A DNA stretch of 64,000 nt from an uncultured Oscillospiraceae bacterium (lineage in GTDB: Bacteria > Bacillota > Clostridia > Oscillospirales > Oscillospiraceae): the NCBI GenBank assembly GCA_934546685.1, contig CAKTEB010000001.1, forward strand, positions 24,933 to 88,932, given 5' to 3'. The notes under the pieces were generated by a model. It had not been told where the DNA came from. It ran no database searches and saw nothing but the letters and a program-made list of their open reading frames with translations. How positions within the stretch are numbered: the stretch's first letter is position 1; every line of letters starts with the position of its first letter. Positions 25,465 to 33,634 of this stretch are shown here, in pieces. Made by a program: the position numbers and the translations under genes.

Positions 25465-26394
25465 ATGCCCGCCTTTACCAAAGAGACCATCCATTTCCCC
25501 TCCACGGACGGCAAAAGCCAGACCGCCGGGTATTTTTACACCCCCACAGGCCCCATCCGTGCCGTATTGCAGCTGAGCCACGGCATGTGTGAATATATCT
25601 GCCGGTATGAGCCCATGTTTGAGGTCCTGGCCGAGGCGGGCATCGCCGTCTGCGGCAACGACCATCTGGGCCACGGCGACACCAGCCGCCCGGAGGACTA
25701 TGGCTTTATGGCCGAGAAAAACGGCTATCAGTTTATCCTCAGGGATCTCTGCACCATGAACGGCCTGGGGCATAAGAAATTTCCGGGCATCCCCTATTTC
25801 CTGCTGGGCCACAGCATGGGCAGCTTTTACGCCAGATGGTACGCGGAGCTCCACCCGGAGACCATCGACGGTCTCATCATCAGCGGTACCGGCGGCCCCA
25901 GCCCTCTGATGCCCTTTGGGCGGCGGCTGGCGGGATTCCTGGCAAAGCTCCACGGGCCCAGGTACGTCTCAAAGTTCATGGTCAAGTGCTCCATGGGCTC
26001 CTACTGCAAGAAGATCGACGACACCACCGACGGCAACGCCTGGCTCAGCCGGGATCCCCAGGTCTGGAAGGACTATGCCGCCGATCCCAAATGCACTTTT
26101 TCCTTTACTGTCGCCGCCTATCGGGACATGCTCACCGCATACACCCATGTAAACGCCCCGGAATGGGCCGGACGGCTGAAAAAGGAGCTGCCCGTCCTCA
26201 TCTACTCCGGCGACTGCGATCCGGTGGGGGACTACGGCAAGGGCGTGGAAGCCGTATACAACATGCTGCGCCAGGCCCAGCTGGAGGACGTGACCCTGAA
26301 GCTCTATCCCGGCGGCCGCCACGAGATGCACAACGAGACCAATAAGGACGAGGTCTTTGCGGACCTGATGTCCTGGATCGACGCGCATATTTAA
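25465..26394 (+). CDS. alpha/beta hydrolase, monoacylglycerol-lipase/S33 type
   Basis: A 309-residue cytoplasmic serine hydrolase. The nucleophile elbow GHSMGS places Ser117, and the triad is completed by Asp252 (SGDCDPVG) and His286 (GGRHEMHNE). The oxyanion-side LSHGMCEY and the GHGDTS block match lysophospholipase/monoacylglycerol lipases of the Hydrolase_4 family. The cap between residues 145 and 215 is Lys/Tyr-rich. The family splits acyl glycerols or similar esters; the physiological substrate is unknown. TGGAGGAG precedes the ATG. Single gene with its own promoter and terminator. Confidence 0.9.
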   Translation: MPAFTKETIHFPSTDGKSQTAGYFYTPTGPIRAVLQLSHGMCEYICRYEPMFEVLAEAGIAVCGNDHLGHGDTSRPEDYGFMAEKNGYQFILRDLCTMNGLGHKKFPGIPYFLLGHSMGSFYARWYAELHPETIDGLIISGTGGPSPLMPFGRRLAGFLAKLHGPRYVSKFMVKCSMGSYCKKIDDTTDGNAWLSRDPQVWKDYAADPKCTFSFTVAAYRDMLTAYTHVNAPEWAGRLKKELPVLIYSGDCDPVGDYGKGVEAVYNMLRQAQLEDVTLKLYPGGRHEMHNETNKDEVFADLMSWIDAHI

Positions 26395-26406
26395 TCTGAA
26401 CGCTAA

Positions 26407-26441
26407 AAAGGAGCCCTCCGAGCAGATCGGAAGGCTCCTTT
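26407..26441. terminator. bidirectional terminator between hydrolase and SDR genes
   Basis: 15-bp stem with one mismatch (26407-26421 with 26427-26441) and a 5-nt loop, between convergent genes. Confidence 0.8.
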
Positions 26442-26459
26442 ATTTGCGCGCACGCGAGT

Positions 26460-27164
26460 TTACATAACGAATCCGCCACTGACATCCAGCAGGGTACCGG
26501 TCACGAAGCTGGCCTGGTCCGAGGCCAGATACCAGATGGCATCCGCCACCTGCTCCGGCTTTCCCAGCTGCTCCAGGGGCGTCTCCTGCCGGAGCTCCTC
26601 CATGACCTCCGGGGCCACGTTTTTCACCATGTCCGTCTGGATCACCCCAGGGGCCACGGCGTTGACCCGGATCCCAGAGGGTCCCAGCTCCTTGGCCAGG
26701 GCCTTGGTCATGCCGATCACCGCCGCCTTGGAGGTGGAATAGGGCACCTCACAGGAGCTGCCCACCCGGCCCCACATGGAGGACACGTTGACAATGGCCC
26801 CCTGCTGCTTCTGGAGCATGCCGGACAGGGCCGCCTTACAGCACAGGAACATGCCCGTAACGTTTACGTCCATGACCCGCTGGAATGTCTCCGCGGACAC
26901 CCAGTTGATGGGATTATAGTCCACGATGCCCGCGTTGTTCACCAGCACATCCACCGGCCCAATTTTCGTGAAGACCTGATTGACGGCCTCCTCCCGGGTA
27001 ATATCACACTGGATGCCGGCGGCTCCGGTCTCGGCCTCCAGCTGCCGGGCCAGATCTATGCTCTTTTCATAGAGGAAATAGACCTGGTCTCCCGCCGCTG
27101 CAAACCGCCGGACCGCGGCGGCGCCGATGCCTCGGCTGCCGCCGGTAATGACAACTGTTCTCAT
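26460..27164 (-). CDS. short-chain dehydrogenase/reductase, FabG-like
   Basis: NAD(P)-dependent oxidoreductase of 234 residues. The Rossmann motif GGSRGIG (8-14), NNAG (76-79) and catalytic Ser129, Tyr142, Lys146 (YSTSK) are all present, and the length fits a 3-oxoacyl-ACP-reductase-like SDR. The cofactor-selecting segment LYEKS after strand 2 does not show a clear NADPH Arg. It is the last gene of a MarR-ABC-ABC-SDR operon, its ATG overlapping the transporter stop by 4 nt. This is not a fatty-acid cluster, so the substrate may be the exported compound or a stress metabolite (inference). Confidence 0.9.
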   Translation of the reverse strand: MRTVVITGGSRGIGAAAVRRFAAAGDQVYFLYEKSIDLARQLEAETGAAGIQCDITREEAVNQVFTKIGPVDVLVNNAGIVDYNPINWVSAETFQRVMDVNVTGMFLCCKAALSGMLQKQQGAIVNVSSMWGRVGSSCEVPYSTSKAAVIGMTKALAKELGPSGIRVNAVAPGVIQTDMVKNVAPEVMEELRQETPLEQLGKPEQVADAIWYLASDQASFVTGTLLDVSGGFVM

Positions 27165-29320
27165 GACCGCACTTCCTCCGGGATAGGGCCGCCGGGGAAG
27201 TCGCCCTCCGGTGGTGCTGGGATGTTTTCGGGCAGATCCTCCTGGAAACCGCCCTCCGGAGGCACCGGGAAGCCCTCAGGAGGCTGCTCCGGGCGTCCGC
27301 TCTTTTTCTTCTTGCCCTTTTTTCCCTTGCCGGGGAAGCCGCCCCCGGGGAAGCCGCCCCCAGGGAAGCCGCCCCCAGGGAAGCCCCCAAAGGCCTCCTC
27401 CTGCTGGGCAGGCTCCTCCTCTACCGCCGCACCGATGAACTGGGAGTTATAGAGGTCGTAGTAGAAGCCCTTCTGATCCAGCAGCTGCTGGTGGGTTCCC
27501 TGCTCGATGATACTGCCATGGTTCATCACCAGGATCAGATCCGCGTCCCGGATGGTGGACAGCCGGTGGGCGATCACGAAGCTGGTGCGCCCCTCCATGA
27601 GCTTCTGCATGGCCTTCTGGATCAGCACCTCAGTACGGGTATCTACAGAGGAGGTAGCCTCGTCCAAAATCAGAATACTGGGATCCGACAGGAACGCCCG
27701 GGCAATAGTCATCAGCTGCTTCTGGCCCTGGGAGATATTTGTGGCGTCATCGTTGATGACCGTATCATAGCCCTGGGGCAGGGTCTGAACAAAGTGATCC
27801 ACATAGGCCATCTTGGCCGCCGCCACGATCTCCTCCTCTGTGGCCTCCTTGCCAGAAAGGGCATTGTAGCCATAGGCGATGTTGTCCCGGATGGTGCCGC
27901 TGAACAGCCACACGTCCTGGAGCACCATACCGATCTTGCTGCGGAGCTCCTCTCTGGGAATAGAGCGGATATCCTTGCCGTCAATGGCGATCCGTCCGCC
28001 GTCCACCTCATAGAACCGCATCAGCAGGTTCACCAGGGTGGTCTTGCCCGCGCCGGTGGGGCCGACGATGGCCACCTTTTCGCCCGGGCGCACGGTAAGG
28101 TTCAGATCCTCGATAAGCTTAGTGTCGGGCTTATAGCTGAAGTCCACATGCTCGAAGGAGACCACCTTGGGATCCTCCAGATGCTGCATAGGCTCCATAT
28201 CCGGTACCGCCTCCTCCTCGTCCAGCAGCTCGAAAACCCGCTCCGCGGAGGCGATGGTGGACTGAATCGTGGAGGCGATGGAGGCCGTCTGGGTAATGGG
28301 CATCATCAGCTGCTTGGAGTAGGCAATGATGGCCGTTACATCGCCCAGGGTCACGGCCATGCCCAGGGGGCCGCCGCCCACGATCCACACGCCGCCCAGA
28401 ATACACACAGCCACATAATTGAGGTTATTGATAACCGTCATGGCCGGCTGGATCACGCCGGAGATAAACGCCGCCTTAAAGGAGGACTGAAACAGCACCT
28501 CGTTCTCCTTTTCAAAGGCATCCATGGCCGCCTGCTGCCGTCCAAAGAGCTTTACCACCGTATGGCCGGTGTACATCTCCTCGATCTGACCGTTGAGATT
28601 GCCGGTGGAGGCCCACTGGGTGGTAAAATAGCCCTTGGCCTTGGAGGCGATGATTTTGGTCATCAGGAAGCACAGCACCACCGTCACCAGGGAGATCAGG
28701 GTCAGCAGCCAGTTCCGGTAGAACATAAAGAACAGCACACTGATCAGGGTGATAATGGCCGAGATGATCTGGGTCAAGCTCATCTGCAGGGTCATGGAGA
28801 TGTTCTCCACGTCATTTGCTACCCGGGATAGGATATCGCCCCGGGAATGGGAATCAAAGTACTTGATGGGCAGCTTCTTCAGCTTGATGTCGATGGCCTT
28901 CCGCATATCGTAGACCAGGTTCTGGGACACATCAATCATAATAAACTGCTGAATCAGGTTGCAGACCACCGTCAGGGCATACAGCAGCCCCACGATCAGC
29001 GCGGCATGGCGCAGGGCCCCGAAGTCGATGCCGCCGCCGGAGGATTTGGCATTGATGCCGTCGGTGATGATATCCACCATATCCGCCAGCTTGTTGGGGG
29101 CGTAGGTGCTGGCCACCGTATAGGCGATGGTCATGATAAAGGTCAGCAGGATCAGGGGCAGCTGGGGCTTCAGCAGCTGAAGCAGACGGGACATGGTTCC
29201 CTTAAAGTCGCCCACCTGCTCGCCGCTGGAGATAAACCGGCTGCCCGGGCCGCCGGAGAAGCGCTTTTGGCGCTGGAGCTCCAGCTCTCGGTTTTCCTTC
29301 TCGACATCTTCGTTTGCCAT
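27161..29320 (-). CDS. ABC exporter subunit with Gly-Phe-Pro-rich C-terminal tail
   Basis: A 719-residue half-transporter: cytoplasmic charged start, six-helix exporter domain (about 50-345), then an ATPase with Walker A GPTGAGKTT, signature NISQGQKQ and complete Walker B ILILDEATSSVD, so it provides the consensus catalytic sites. After the ATPase comes an unusual ~85-residue tail with four GGFPG-type repeats, a Lys cluster (KGKKGKKKK) and PPEG/PENIP repeats. The tail is encoded partly by a 15-bp DNA tandem repeat. Its ATG directly follows the TAA of the partner gene, so the two subunits are made together. Substrates unknown; the family exports drugs and lipids. Confidence 0.93.
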   Translation of the reverse strand: MANEDVEKENRELELQRQKRFSGGPGSRFISSGEQVGDFKGTMSRLLQLLKPQLPLILLTFIMTIAYTVASTYAPNKLADMVDIITDGINAKSSGGGIDFGALRHAALIVGLLYALTVVCNLIQQFIMIDVSQNLVYDMRKAIDIKLKKLPIKYFDSHSRGDILSRVANDVENISMTLQMSLTQIISAIITLISVLFFMFYRNWLLTLISLVTVVLCFLMTKIIASKAKGYFTTQWASTGNLNGQIEEMYTGHTVVKLFGRQQAAMDAFEKENEVLFQSSFKAAFISGVIQPAMTVINNLNYVAVCILGGVWIVGGGPLGMAVTLGDVTAIIAYSKQLMMPITQTASIASTIQSTIASAERVFELLDEEEAVPDMEPMQHLEDPKVVSFEHVDFSYKPDTKLIEDLNLTVRPGEKVAIVGPTGAGKTTLVNLLMRFYEVDGGRIAIDGKDIRSIPREELRSKIGMVLQDVWLFSGTIRDNIAYGYNALSGKEATEEEIVAAAKMAYVDHFVQTLPQGYDTVINDDATNISQGQKQLMTIARAFLSDPSILILDEATSSVDTRTEVLIQKAMQKLMEGRTSFVIAHRLSTIRDADLILVMNHGSIIEQGTHQQLLDQKGFYYDLYNSQFIGAAVEEEPAQQEEAFGGFPGGGFPGGGFPGGGFPGKGKKGKKKKSGRPEQPPEGFPVPPEGGFQEDLPENIPAPPEGDFPGGPIPEEVRS
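27332..27385. repeat. 15-bp tandem repeat inside the ABC exporter gene
   Basis: Three near-identical 15-bp units (27332-27346, 27347-27361, 27362-27376) and a partial fourth. On the minus strand they encode the GGGFP units. A 15-bp period keeps frame, so copy number may vary between strains. Confidence 0.85.
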
Positions 29321-31051
29321 TTACGCCACCTCCTCTGCACTCAGCTGGCTCAGGACGATCTCCTTGTAGACCTGGCAGGTCTCCATGAGCTCCTTGTGGG
29401 TGCCCATGCCCGCCACCTTGCCCTCGTCCAGGACAATGATCCGGTCTGCCCCCAGCACCGTGGTGACACGTTGAGCCACGATCAGAACCGCGGCCCCCTG
29501 GGTCTCCCGGCTCAGGGCCTGGCGCAGCTTCGCATCGGTCTTGAAGTCCAGCGCCGAGAAGCTGTCGTCAAAAATATACACATCCGGCTTCCGGATGATG
29601 GCCCGTGCAATGGCCAAGCGCTGCCGCTGGCCGCCGGACACGTTGGTGCCGCCCTGGGAAATGGAGGAGTCCAGACCTCTGGGCATACCGGACACGAAGT
29701 CCTTGCCCTGGGCCACCTCCAGTGCCTGCCACAGCTCCTCCTCCGTGGCGTCGGGCTTGCCGTAGCGCAGGTTCGAGGCGATGGTGCCATCGAAGAGCAG
29801 GGCCTTCTGGGGCACCACACCAAGATGACTCCGGAGCTCCTCCTGGCCGAGGCTGCGGATGTCCACGCCGTTCATGAGGATCTGGCCCTCGGTGGCATCG
29901 TAAATTCTGGGGATCAGGTTCACCAGGGTGGATTTACCGGAGCCCGTGGAGCCGATGATGGCCGTGGTCTCACCAGGCCGGGTCACGAAGCTCACATGCT
30001 CCAGCACAGGCCGATCCGCCTCCGGGTAGTGGAAGGATACGTCCCGGAATTCCAACCCCTGGAACGTGCCCAGATGCTGCTCCTGTTCGGGAGCGAGATC
30101 CTTGACTGTGGGATCGTATTCCAGCACCTCGTTGATACGGCCAATGGAGGTCATGGCTCTGGGGATCATGTTCATCATCATGGAGGACATCATAACACTC
30201 ATGAGGATCTGGGTCAGGTAGGTCACAAAGGCGTTCATAGATCCGATGCCCATGCCGCCGTTGTCAATGCGGATGGCGCCCATGTAATAGGCCGCCAGGG
30301 TGGCCACGTTCATGATAAGGGTCACCATAGGCATCATAGCCGTCATGAGCTTATGGGCATGCACCGAGATCCTGAGCATTTTCTCATTTTCCTGGTCATA
30401 GCGCTTTTCCTCATAGTCCGTGCGCACAAAGGCCCGGATGACCCGGATGCCAGAGAGCTTTTCCCGGAGCACCTGGTTGAGCACATCCACCTGGGTCTGC
30501 TGCTTTTTGAACCATGGATGAGACTTCTTGGTGGTCACCACCACCAGCACCGCGATCACCGGCACTACAAACAGCAGGATCACCGACAGCTTCACATCCT
30601 GCCGGAGGCACATGATAATGCCGCCCAGCAGCAGAATCGGCGTGGTGATAATGGTTCGCAGCAGCATCTGCATCATCTGCTGGATCTGGTTCACGTCATT
30701 GGTGGTTCTGGTAATGAGAGAGGGGGTGCCGAATTTGTCCAGGTCCGACTGGGAGAAGGACTGCACCTTGGTAAACAGCCCCAACCGCATATCCCGGCCA
30801 TAGGCCAGGGAGGCCTTGGTGGAGAAGTAGGTGGTACCCAGAGTACATGCGCCCACCAGCACCGCCACAATCAGCATCAGGGCTCCGTAAAACAGGATCT
30901 TCCCCACATCGCCGGTCATTACGCCATCGTCGATGATCTTGGCGTTCAGCGCCGGAAGGTACAGGTCAGACAGGGACTGGAGCACAATGAATACCACCGT
31001 CAGCAGCACCCATCTCCAATAGGGCTTCAGATATCTAAAAAATGTTTTCAA
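29321..31051 (-). CDS. ABC exporter subunit with degenerate catalytic site
   Basis: A 576-residue half-transporter with a six-helix domain and an ATPase: Walker A GSTGSGKST, signature NVSGGQRQ, Walker B VYIFDDSFSALD. The catalytic Glu after Walker B is Asp, the mark of the inactive site in heterodimeric exporters such as BmrC/BmrD and TM287/288; the next gene supplies the intact half. A GTG at 31060 would overlap the ribosome binding site, while TTG at 31051 has AAGGAG at 8-nt spacing, so TTG is chosen. It lies directly after the MarR gene. Confidence 0.92.
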   Translation of the reverse strand: MKTFFRYLKPYWRWVLLTVVFIVLQSLSDLYLPALNAKIIDDGVMTGDVGKILFYGALMLIVAVLVGACTLGTTYFSTKASLAYGRDMRLGLFTKVQSFSQSDLDKFGTPSLITRTTNDVNQIQQMMQMLLRTIITTPILLLGGIIMCLRQDVKLSVILLFVVPVIAVLVVVTTKKSHPWFKKQQTQVDVLNQVLREKLSGIRVIRAFVRTDYEEKRYDQENEKMLRISVHAHKLMTAMMPMVTLIMNVATLAAYYMGAIRIDNGGMGIGSMNAFVTYLTQILMSVMMSSMMMNMIPRAMTSIGRINEVLEYDPTVKDLAPEQEQHLGTFQGLEFRDVSFHYPEADRPVLEHVSFVTRPGETTAIIGSTGSGKSTLVNLIPRIYDATEGQILMNGVDIRSLGQEELRSHLGVVPQKALLFDGTIASNLRYGKPDATEEELWQALEVAQGKDFVSGMPRGLDSSISQGGTNVSGGQRQRLAIARAIIRKPDVYIFDDSFSALDFKTDAKLRQALSRETQGAAVLIVAQRVTTVLGADRIIVLDEGKVAGMGTHKELMETCQVYKEIVLSQLSAEEVA

Positions 31052-31056
31052 TGGAA

Positions 31057-31614
31057 TCACTCCTTGCTTGGGATCTCGGGCCCGGACGCTATGATTCCCC
31101 GGATGTTGCGGCCCAGCCGGGACAGCATCTCGTCCATCTGCTGGAGCTCCTGGGAGGTAAAGTCCTGAAATACCCGGCCAAAATAGCCGTCCACCGCCCG
31201 GCGGTCCTCCTCATCCAGCTGCACCGCAGCCTCGGTGGGGTAGATCCGGGAGATGCGCTGATCCATGGGATCCGGCCGCCGATCCACATAGCCTGCCCGC
31301 TCCATCTTCTGGAGCATCACCGTGACGGTGGCCCGCTGGATGTGCAGCCGGTCCGCCAGCTCCCGCTGGCTCATGCCGGGGGTGTGAATGATGATCCGCA
31401 GGGCGCTGGCCTGGGCAGGGGGCAGGCCGTCCTCCTGGAGCACCGAGCGGAAGGCCATATGGTGGATCCTCCCGGTGTATTCGATCCGGCGCATGAGCCG
31501 GAAGTTCATGGGTTCGTCCTCGTGGGGCTCTTCCTCCATGGGAGGCTCCTTGCCCGGGGGCGGAAGCGGCCCAAACTCCAGGCCGCGCTCCCATTCCTCA
31601 TCCCTTGGTTTCAT
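31057..31614 (-). CDS. MarR-family transcriptional regulator
   Basis: A 185-residue winged-helix regulator heading the exporter operon. The first ~45 residues are an extra acidic, Pro-rich segment (PLPPPGKEPPMEEEPHEDEP); the MarR domain follows with LPPAQASALRIIIHTPGMSQRELADRL and the DNA-recognition helix RATVTVMLQKMERAGYVDR, then the wing PDPMDQRISRIYPT. It presumably represses the operon until the exported compound binds (family behaviour, not shown here). ATG at 31614 is chosen; an upstream GTG overlaps the ribosome binding site. Confidence 0.92.
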   Translation of the reverse strand: MKPRDEEWERGLEFGPLPPPGKEPPMEEEPHEDEPMNFRLMRRIEYTGRIHHMAFRSVLQEDGLPPAQASALRIIIHTPGMSQRELADRLHIQRATVTVMLQKMERAGYVDRRPDPMDQRISRIYPTEAAVQLDEEDRRAVDGYFGRVFQDFTSQELQQMDEMLSRLGRNIRGIIASGPEIPSKE

Positions 31615-31675
31615 AGAATGACAGATACTCCTTTCCACAAAATACCGCCGCCAACATTGTTTTAAGGCTTACAGT

Positions 31676-31705
31676 ATTCTAGCTAACAATTAGTAAACTA
31701 ACAAT
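31676..31705 (-). promoter_or_regulatory. promoter and candidate MarR operator
   Basis: Minus strand TTGTTA (31704-31699), 17-bp spacer, TAGAAT (31681-31676). The direct repeats ATTGTTAG (31705-31698 and 31690-31683) cover the -35 and the spacer, a plausible binding site for the MarR protein. Confidence 0.7.
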
Positions 31706-31780
31706 ACAGGATATGCGGGCGTTTGTCAACAGTTTTCTGCGGCCCGCACGGACTTTTTTCCGGACCTCCCCGCTCCGGGA

Positions 31781-31809
31781 TTGCAATTTCCCCATGGCTT
31801 CTTTATAAT
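31781..31809 (+). promoter_or_regulatory. promoter of the HAD-TrmH operon
   Basis: TTGCAA (31781-31786), 17-bp spacer, TATAAT (31804-31809). Confidence 0.8.
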
Positions 31810-31844
31810 GTGATGGAATAATGAAACAACGGAGGAATTCTGCA

Positions 31845-31886
31845 ATGAATCACGATCCATCCGCCCGGGAGCTGCCGCTATGGTAA
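31845..31886 (+). CDS. 13-residue leader peptide overlapping the HAD gene
   Basis: ATG at 31845 has a strong ribosome binding site (CGGAGGAATT) and encodes MNHDPSARELPLW before TAA at 31884-31886. The HAD start at 31880 lies within its last codons (ATGGTAA overlap), and the HAD gene has no ribosome binding site of its own. Ribosomes finishing the leader would restart on the HAD gene. No regulatory amino acid run is obvious. Confidence 0.55.
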   Translation: MNHDPSARELPLW

Positions 31887-32722
31887 GGCTCCCGCTCCCA
31901 AAGCTCATCGCCCTGGATCTGGACGAAACTACCCTGAACCGGGAATCCCAGCTGTCCCCCGGAAACCGTGCTGCCCTGGAGGCCGCCGTCCAGCGGGGCT
32001 GTATTCTGGTCATCGCCTCCGGCCGGGCCTTTGACACCCTGCCCGAGGAAATGCTCCGTTTTCCCGGGGTACAATATGCCATCTGCGGCAACGGTGCGGC
32101 AGTCTATGCGCTGCCCTCCCGGGCGCTTTTGGCCCATCACACGGTTCCCCCGGAGGCCGTGGATCAAATTCTAACGCTGTCCCTGGGACAAAACCTGACC
32201 TTTGAGGCCTTTGTAGCTGGCTGCGCCTACGCCCAAGGGGACTATATCGAGGATCCCACCCGGTATATGTGCGATCCCATGACCGTCCACTATGTCAAGG
32301 CCTCCCGACGCCCGGTGGTGAATATCCGCGCGTTTCTCAGCCAGCATCGGGCGGAGCTGGACAGCCTGGATCTTGTGGTAGGGGATCTGGAGGTAAAGGC
32401 CCATATGACCGAGCTTTTATCCGAGATCCCGGATGTCTACATCACCACCTCCGTGCCACGGCTCATCGAGATCTCCCATCGGGACTGCGGCAAGCACCGG
32501 GGCCTGGAATTTCTCTCGAACCTGCTGGACATTCCCCAAAAATCCATCTGCGCCTTCGGCAACGCCGACAACGACGCGGATATGCTCTCCTGGGCAGGCT
32601 GCGGCATCGCCGTGGCCAACAGCAGCCCCGCCTGCCTGGCAGCCGCCAACCATGTGACCGGACATTTCCTGGAAGATGGCGTGGCCCAGGCTCTCAGGGA
32701 CTATTTTGACATCACGCCATAA
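31880..32722 (+). CDS. Cof-type HAD-superfamily phosphatase
   Basis: A 280-residue cytoplasmic phosphatase of the Cof/YidA subfamily (HAD IIB). Motif I is DLDETTL (nucleophile Asp13, acid Asp15; most Cof proteins have DGT), motif II IASGR, motif III Lys in HRDCGKHRGL and motif IV FGNADND with late Asp residues. Cap type IIB lies between. Relatives act on sugar phosphates, FMN or PLP, so the exact substrate cannot be told. Translation probably depends on coupling with the 13-residue leader. Followed by the TrmH gene after 17 bp. Confidence 0.9.
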   Translation: MVRLPLPKLIALDLDETTLNRESQLSPGNRAALEAAVQRGCILVIASGRAFDTLPEEMLRFPGVQYAICGNGAAVYALPSRALLAHHTVPPEAVDQILTLSLGQNLTFEAFVAGCAYAQGDYIEDPTRYMCDPMTVHYVKASRRPVVNIRAFLSQHRAELDSLDLVVGDLEVKAHMTELLSEIPDVYITTSVPRLIEISHRDCGKHRGLEFLSNLLDIPQKSICAFGNADNDADMLSWAGCGIAVANSSPACLAAANHVTGHFLEDGVAQALRDYFDITP

Positions 32723-32739
32723 CCGCAAAGGAGGCCCCT

Positions 32740-33558
32740 ATGGCTCAGATCATTGAAATGCAGGACCTTTCCACCCCGGAGCTGGCCCCCTATGCCCGGC
32801 TCACCGAAGCCCAGCTTCGATCCCGCCGGGATCCGTCCCAGGCCATGTTCATCGCCGAAAGCCCCAAGGTCATCGGCCACGCCCTGGACGCTGGCTGCGT
32901 GCCGGTATCCCTGCTCATGGAACGGCAGAAGCTCCAGACGGCCCAGGACATTCTAAGCCGGTGCGGAGATATCCCGGTCTATACCGGCGATCCTCAGCTG
33001 CTTTCGGAGCTCACGGGCTTCCGGCTGACCCGAGGGATCCTCTGCGCCATGCGCCGCCCCGCGCCTATCCCCCCGGAGACCATTCTCCAGGATGCCAGCC
33101 GGTTGGCAGTGCTGGAGGGCATCGTGGATCCCACCAACGTGGGCGCCATTGTCCGCTCCGCCGCGGCCCTGGGCATGGACGGCGTACTGCTGAGTCCCAC
33201 CTGCTGTGATCCCCTGCATCGGCGGGCGGTGCGGGTCAGCATGGGCACCGTGTTCCAGATCCCCTGGGCTTACCTGGGCACCGACAGTCACCTCTGGCCC
33301 CAGCAGGGGCTGGAGCTGCTCCACCGCTATGGCTTTTCCACCGCCGCCATGGCCCTGGATCACCGGGCCATCTCCATCTCCGATCCCCAGCTCCGGCAGC
33401 CGCGGCTGGCGGTATTCCTGGGAACGGAGGGGGATGGGCTCTGCCCGGAGACCGTGGTGGGCTGCGACTATACCGTTATGATCCCCATGTACCACGGGGT
33501 GGATTCCCTGAACGTAGCCGCCGCCAGTGCAGTGGCCTTTTGGGAGCTCCATAAATAA
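32740..33558 (+). CDS. TrmH/SpoU-family RNA 2'-O-methyltransferase
   Basis: A 272-residue SPOUT methyltransferase acting on tRNA or rRNA with S-adenosylmethionine. An N-terminal substrate-binding domain of ~100 residues precedes the knotted domain with motif 1 DPTNVGAIVRSAAALG, motif 2 FLGTEGDGL and motif 3 IPMYHGVDSLNVAAASAV; Asn123-Arg129 form the catalytic region. The motif 3 Tyr-His pair replaces the more common MxxGxxSLNVS Met-Xaa. Target nucleotide unknown. AAAGGAGG precedes the ATG; in operon with the HAD gene. Confidence 0.92.
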   Translation: MAQIIEMQDLSTPELAPYARLTEAQLRSRRDPSQAMFIAESPKVIGHALDAGCVPVSLLMERQKLQTAQDILSRCGDIPVYTGDPQLLSELTGFRLTRGILCAMRRPAPIPPETILQDASRLAVLEGIVDPTNVGAIVRSAAALGMDGVLLSPTCCDPLHRRAVRVSMGTVFQIPWAYLGTDSHLWPQQGLELLHRYGFSTAAMALDHRAISISDPQLRQPRLAVFLGTEGDGLCPETVVGCDYTVMIPMYHGVDSLNVAAASAVAFWELHK

Positions 33559-33563
33559 ACCAA

Positions 33564-33626
33564 AGGCAGCACCTTTGTACGGTGCTGCCTAAAATGCCGG
33601 AGCAGGCTGTCCCGCTCCGGCATTTT
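33564..33626. terminator. double-hairpin terminator between convergent genes
   Basis: Two adjacent perfect stems: 10 bp (33564-33573 with 33581-33590) and 13 bp (33591-33603 with 33614-33626), between the TrmH gene and mtaB. Confidence 0.85.
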
Positions 33627-33634
33627 CGTTTCCT

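Noticed and set aside
28847..31168. 773-codon open frame on the plus strand, with a 446-codon one just before it
   Set aside because: Antisense to two ABC exporter genes with complete Walker and signature motifs; no ribosome binding site.
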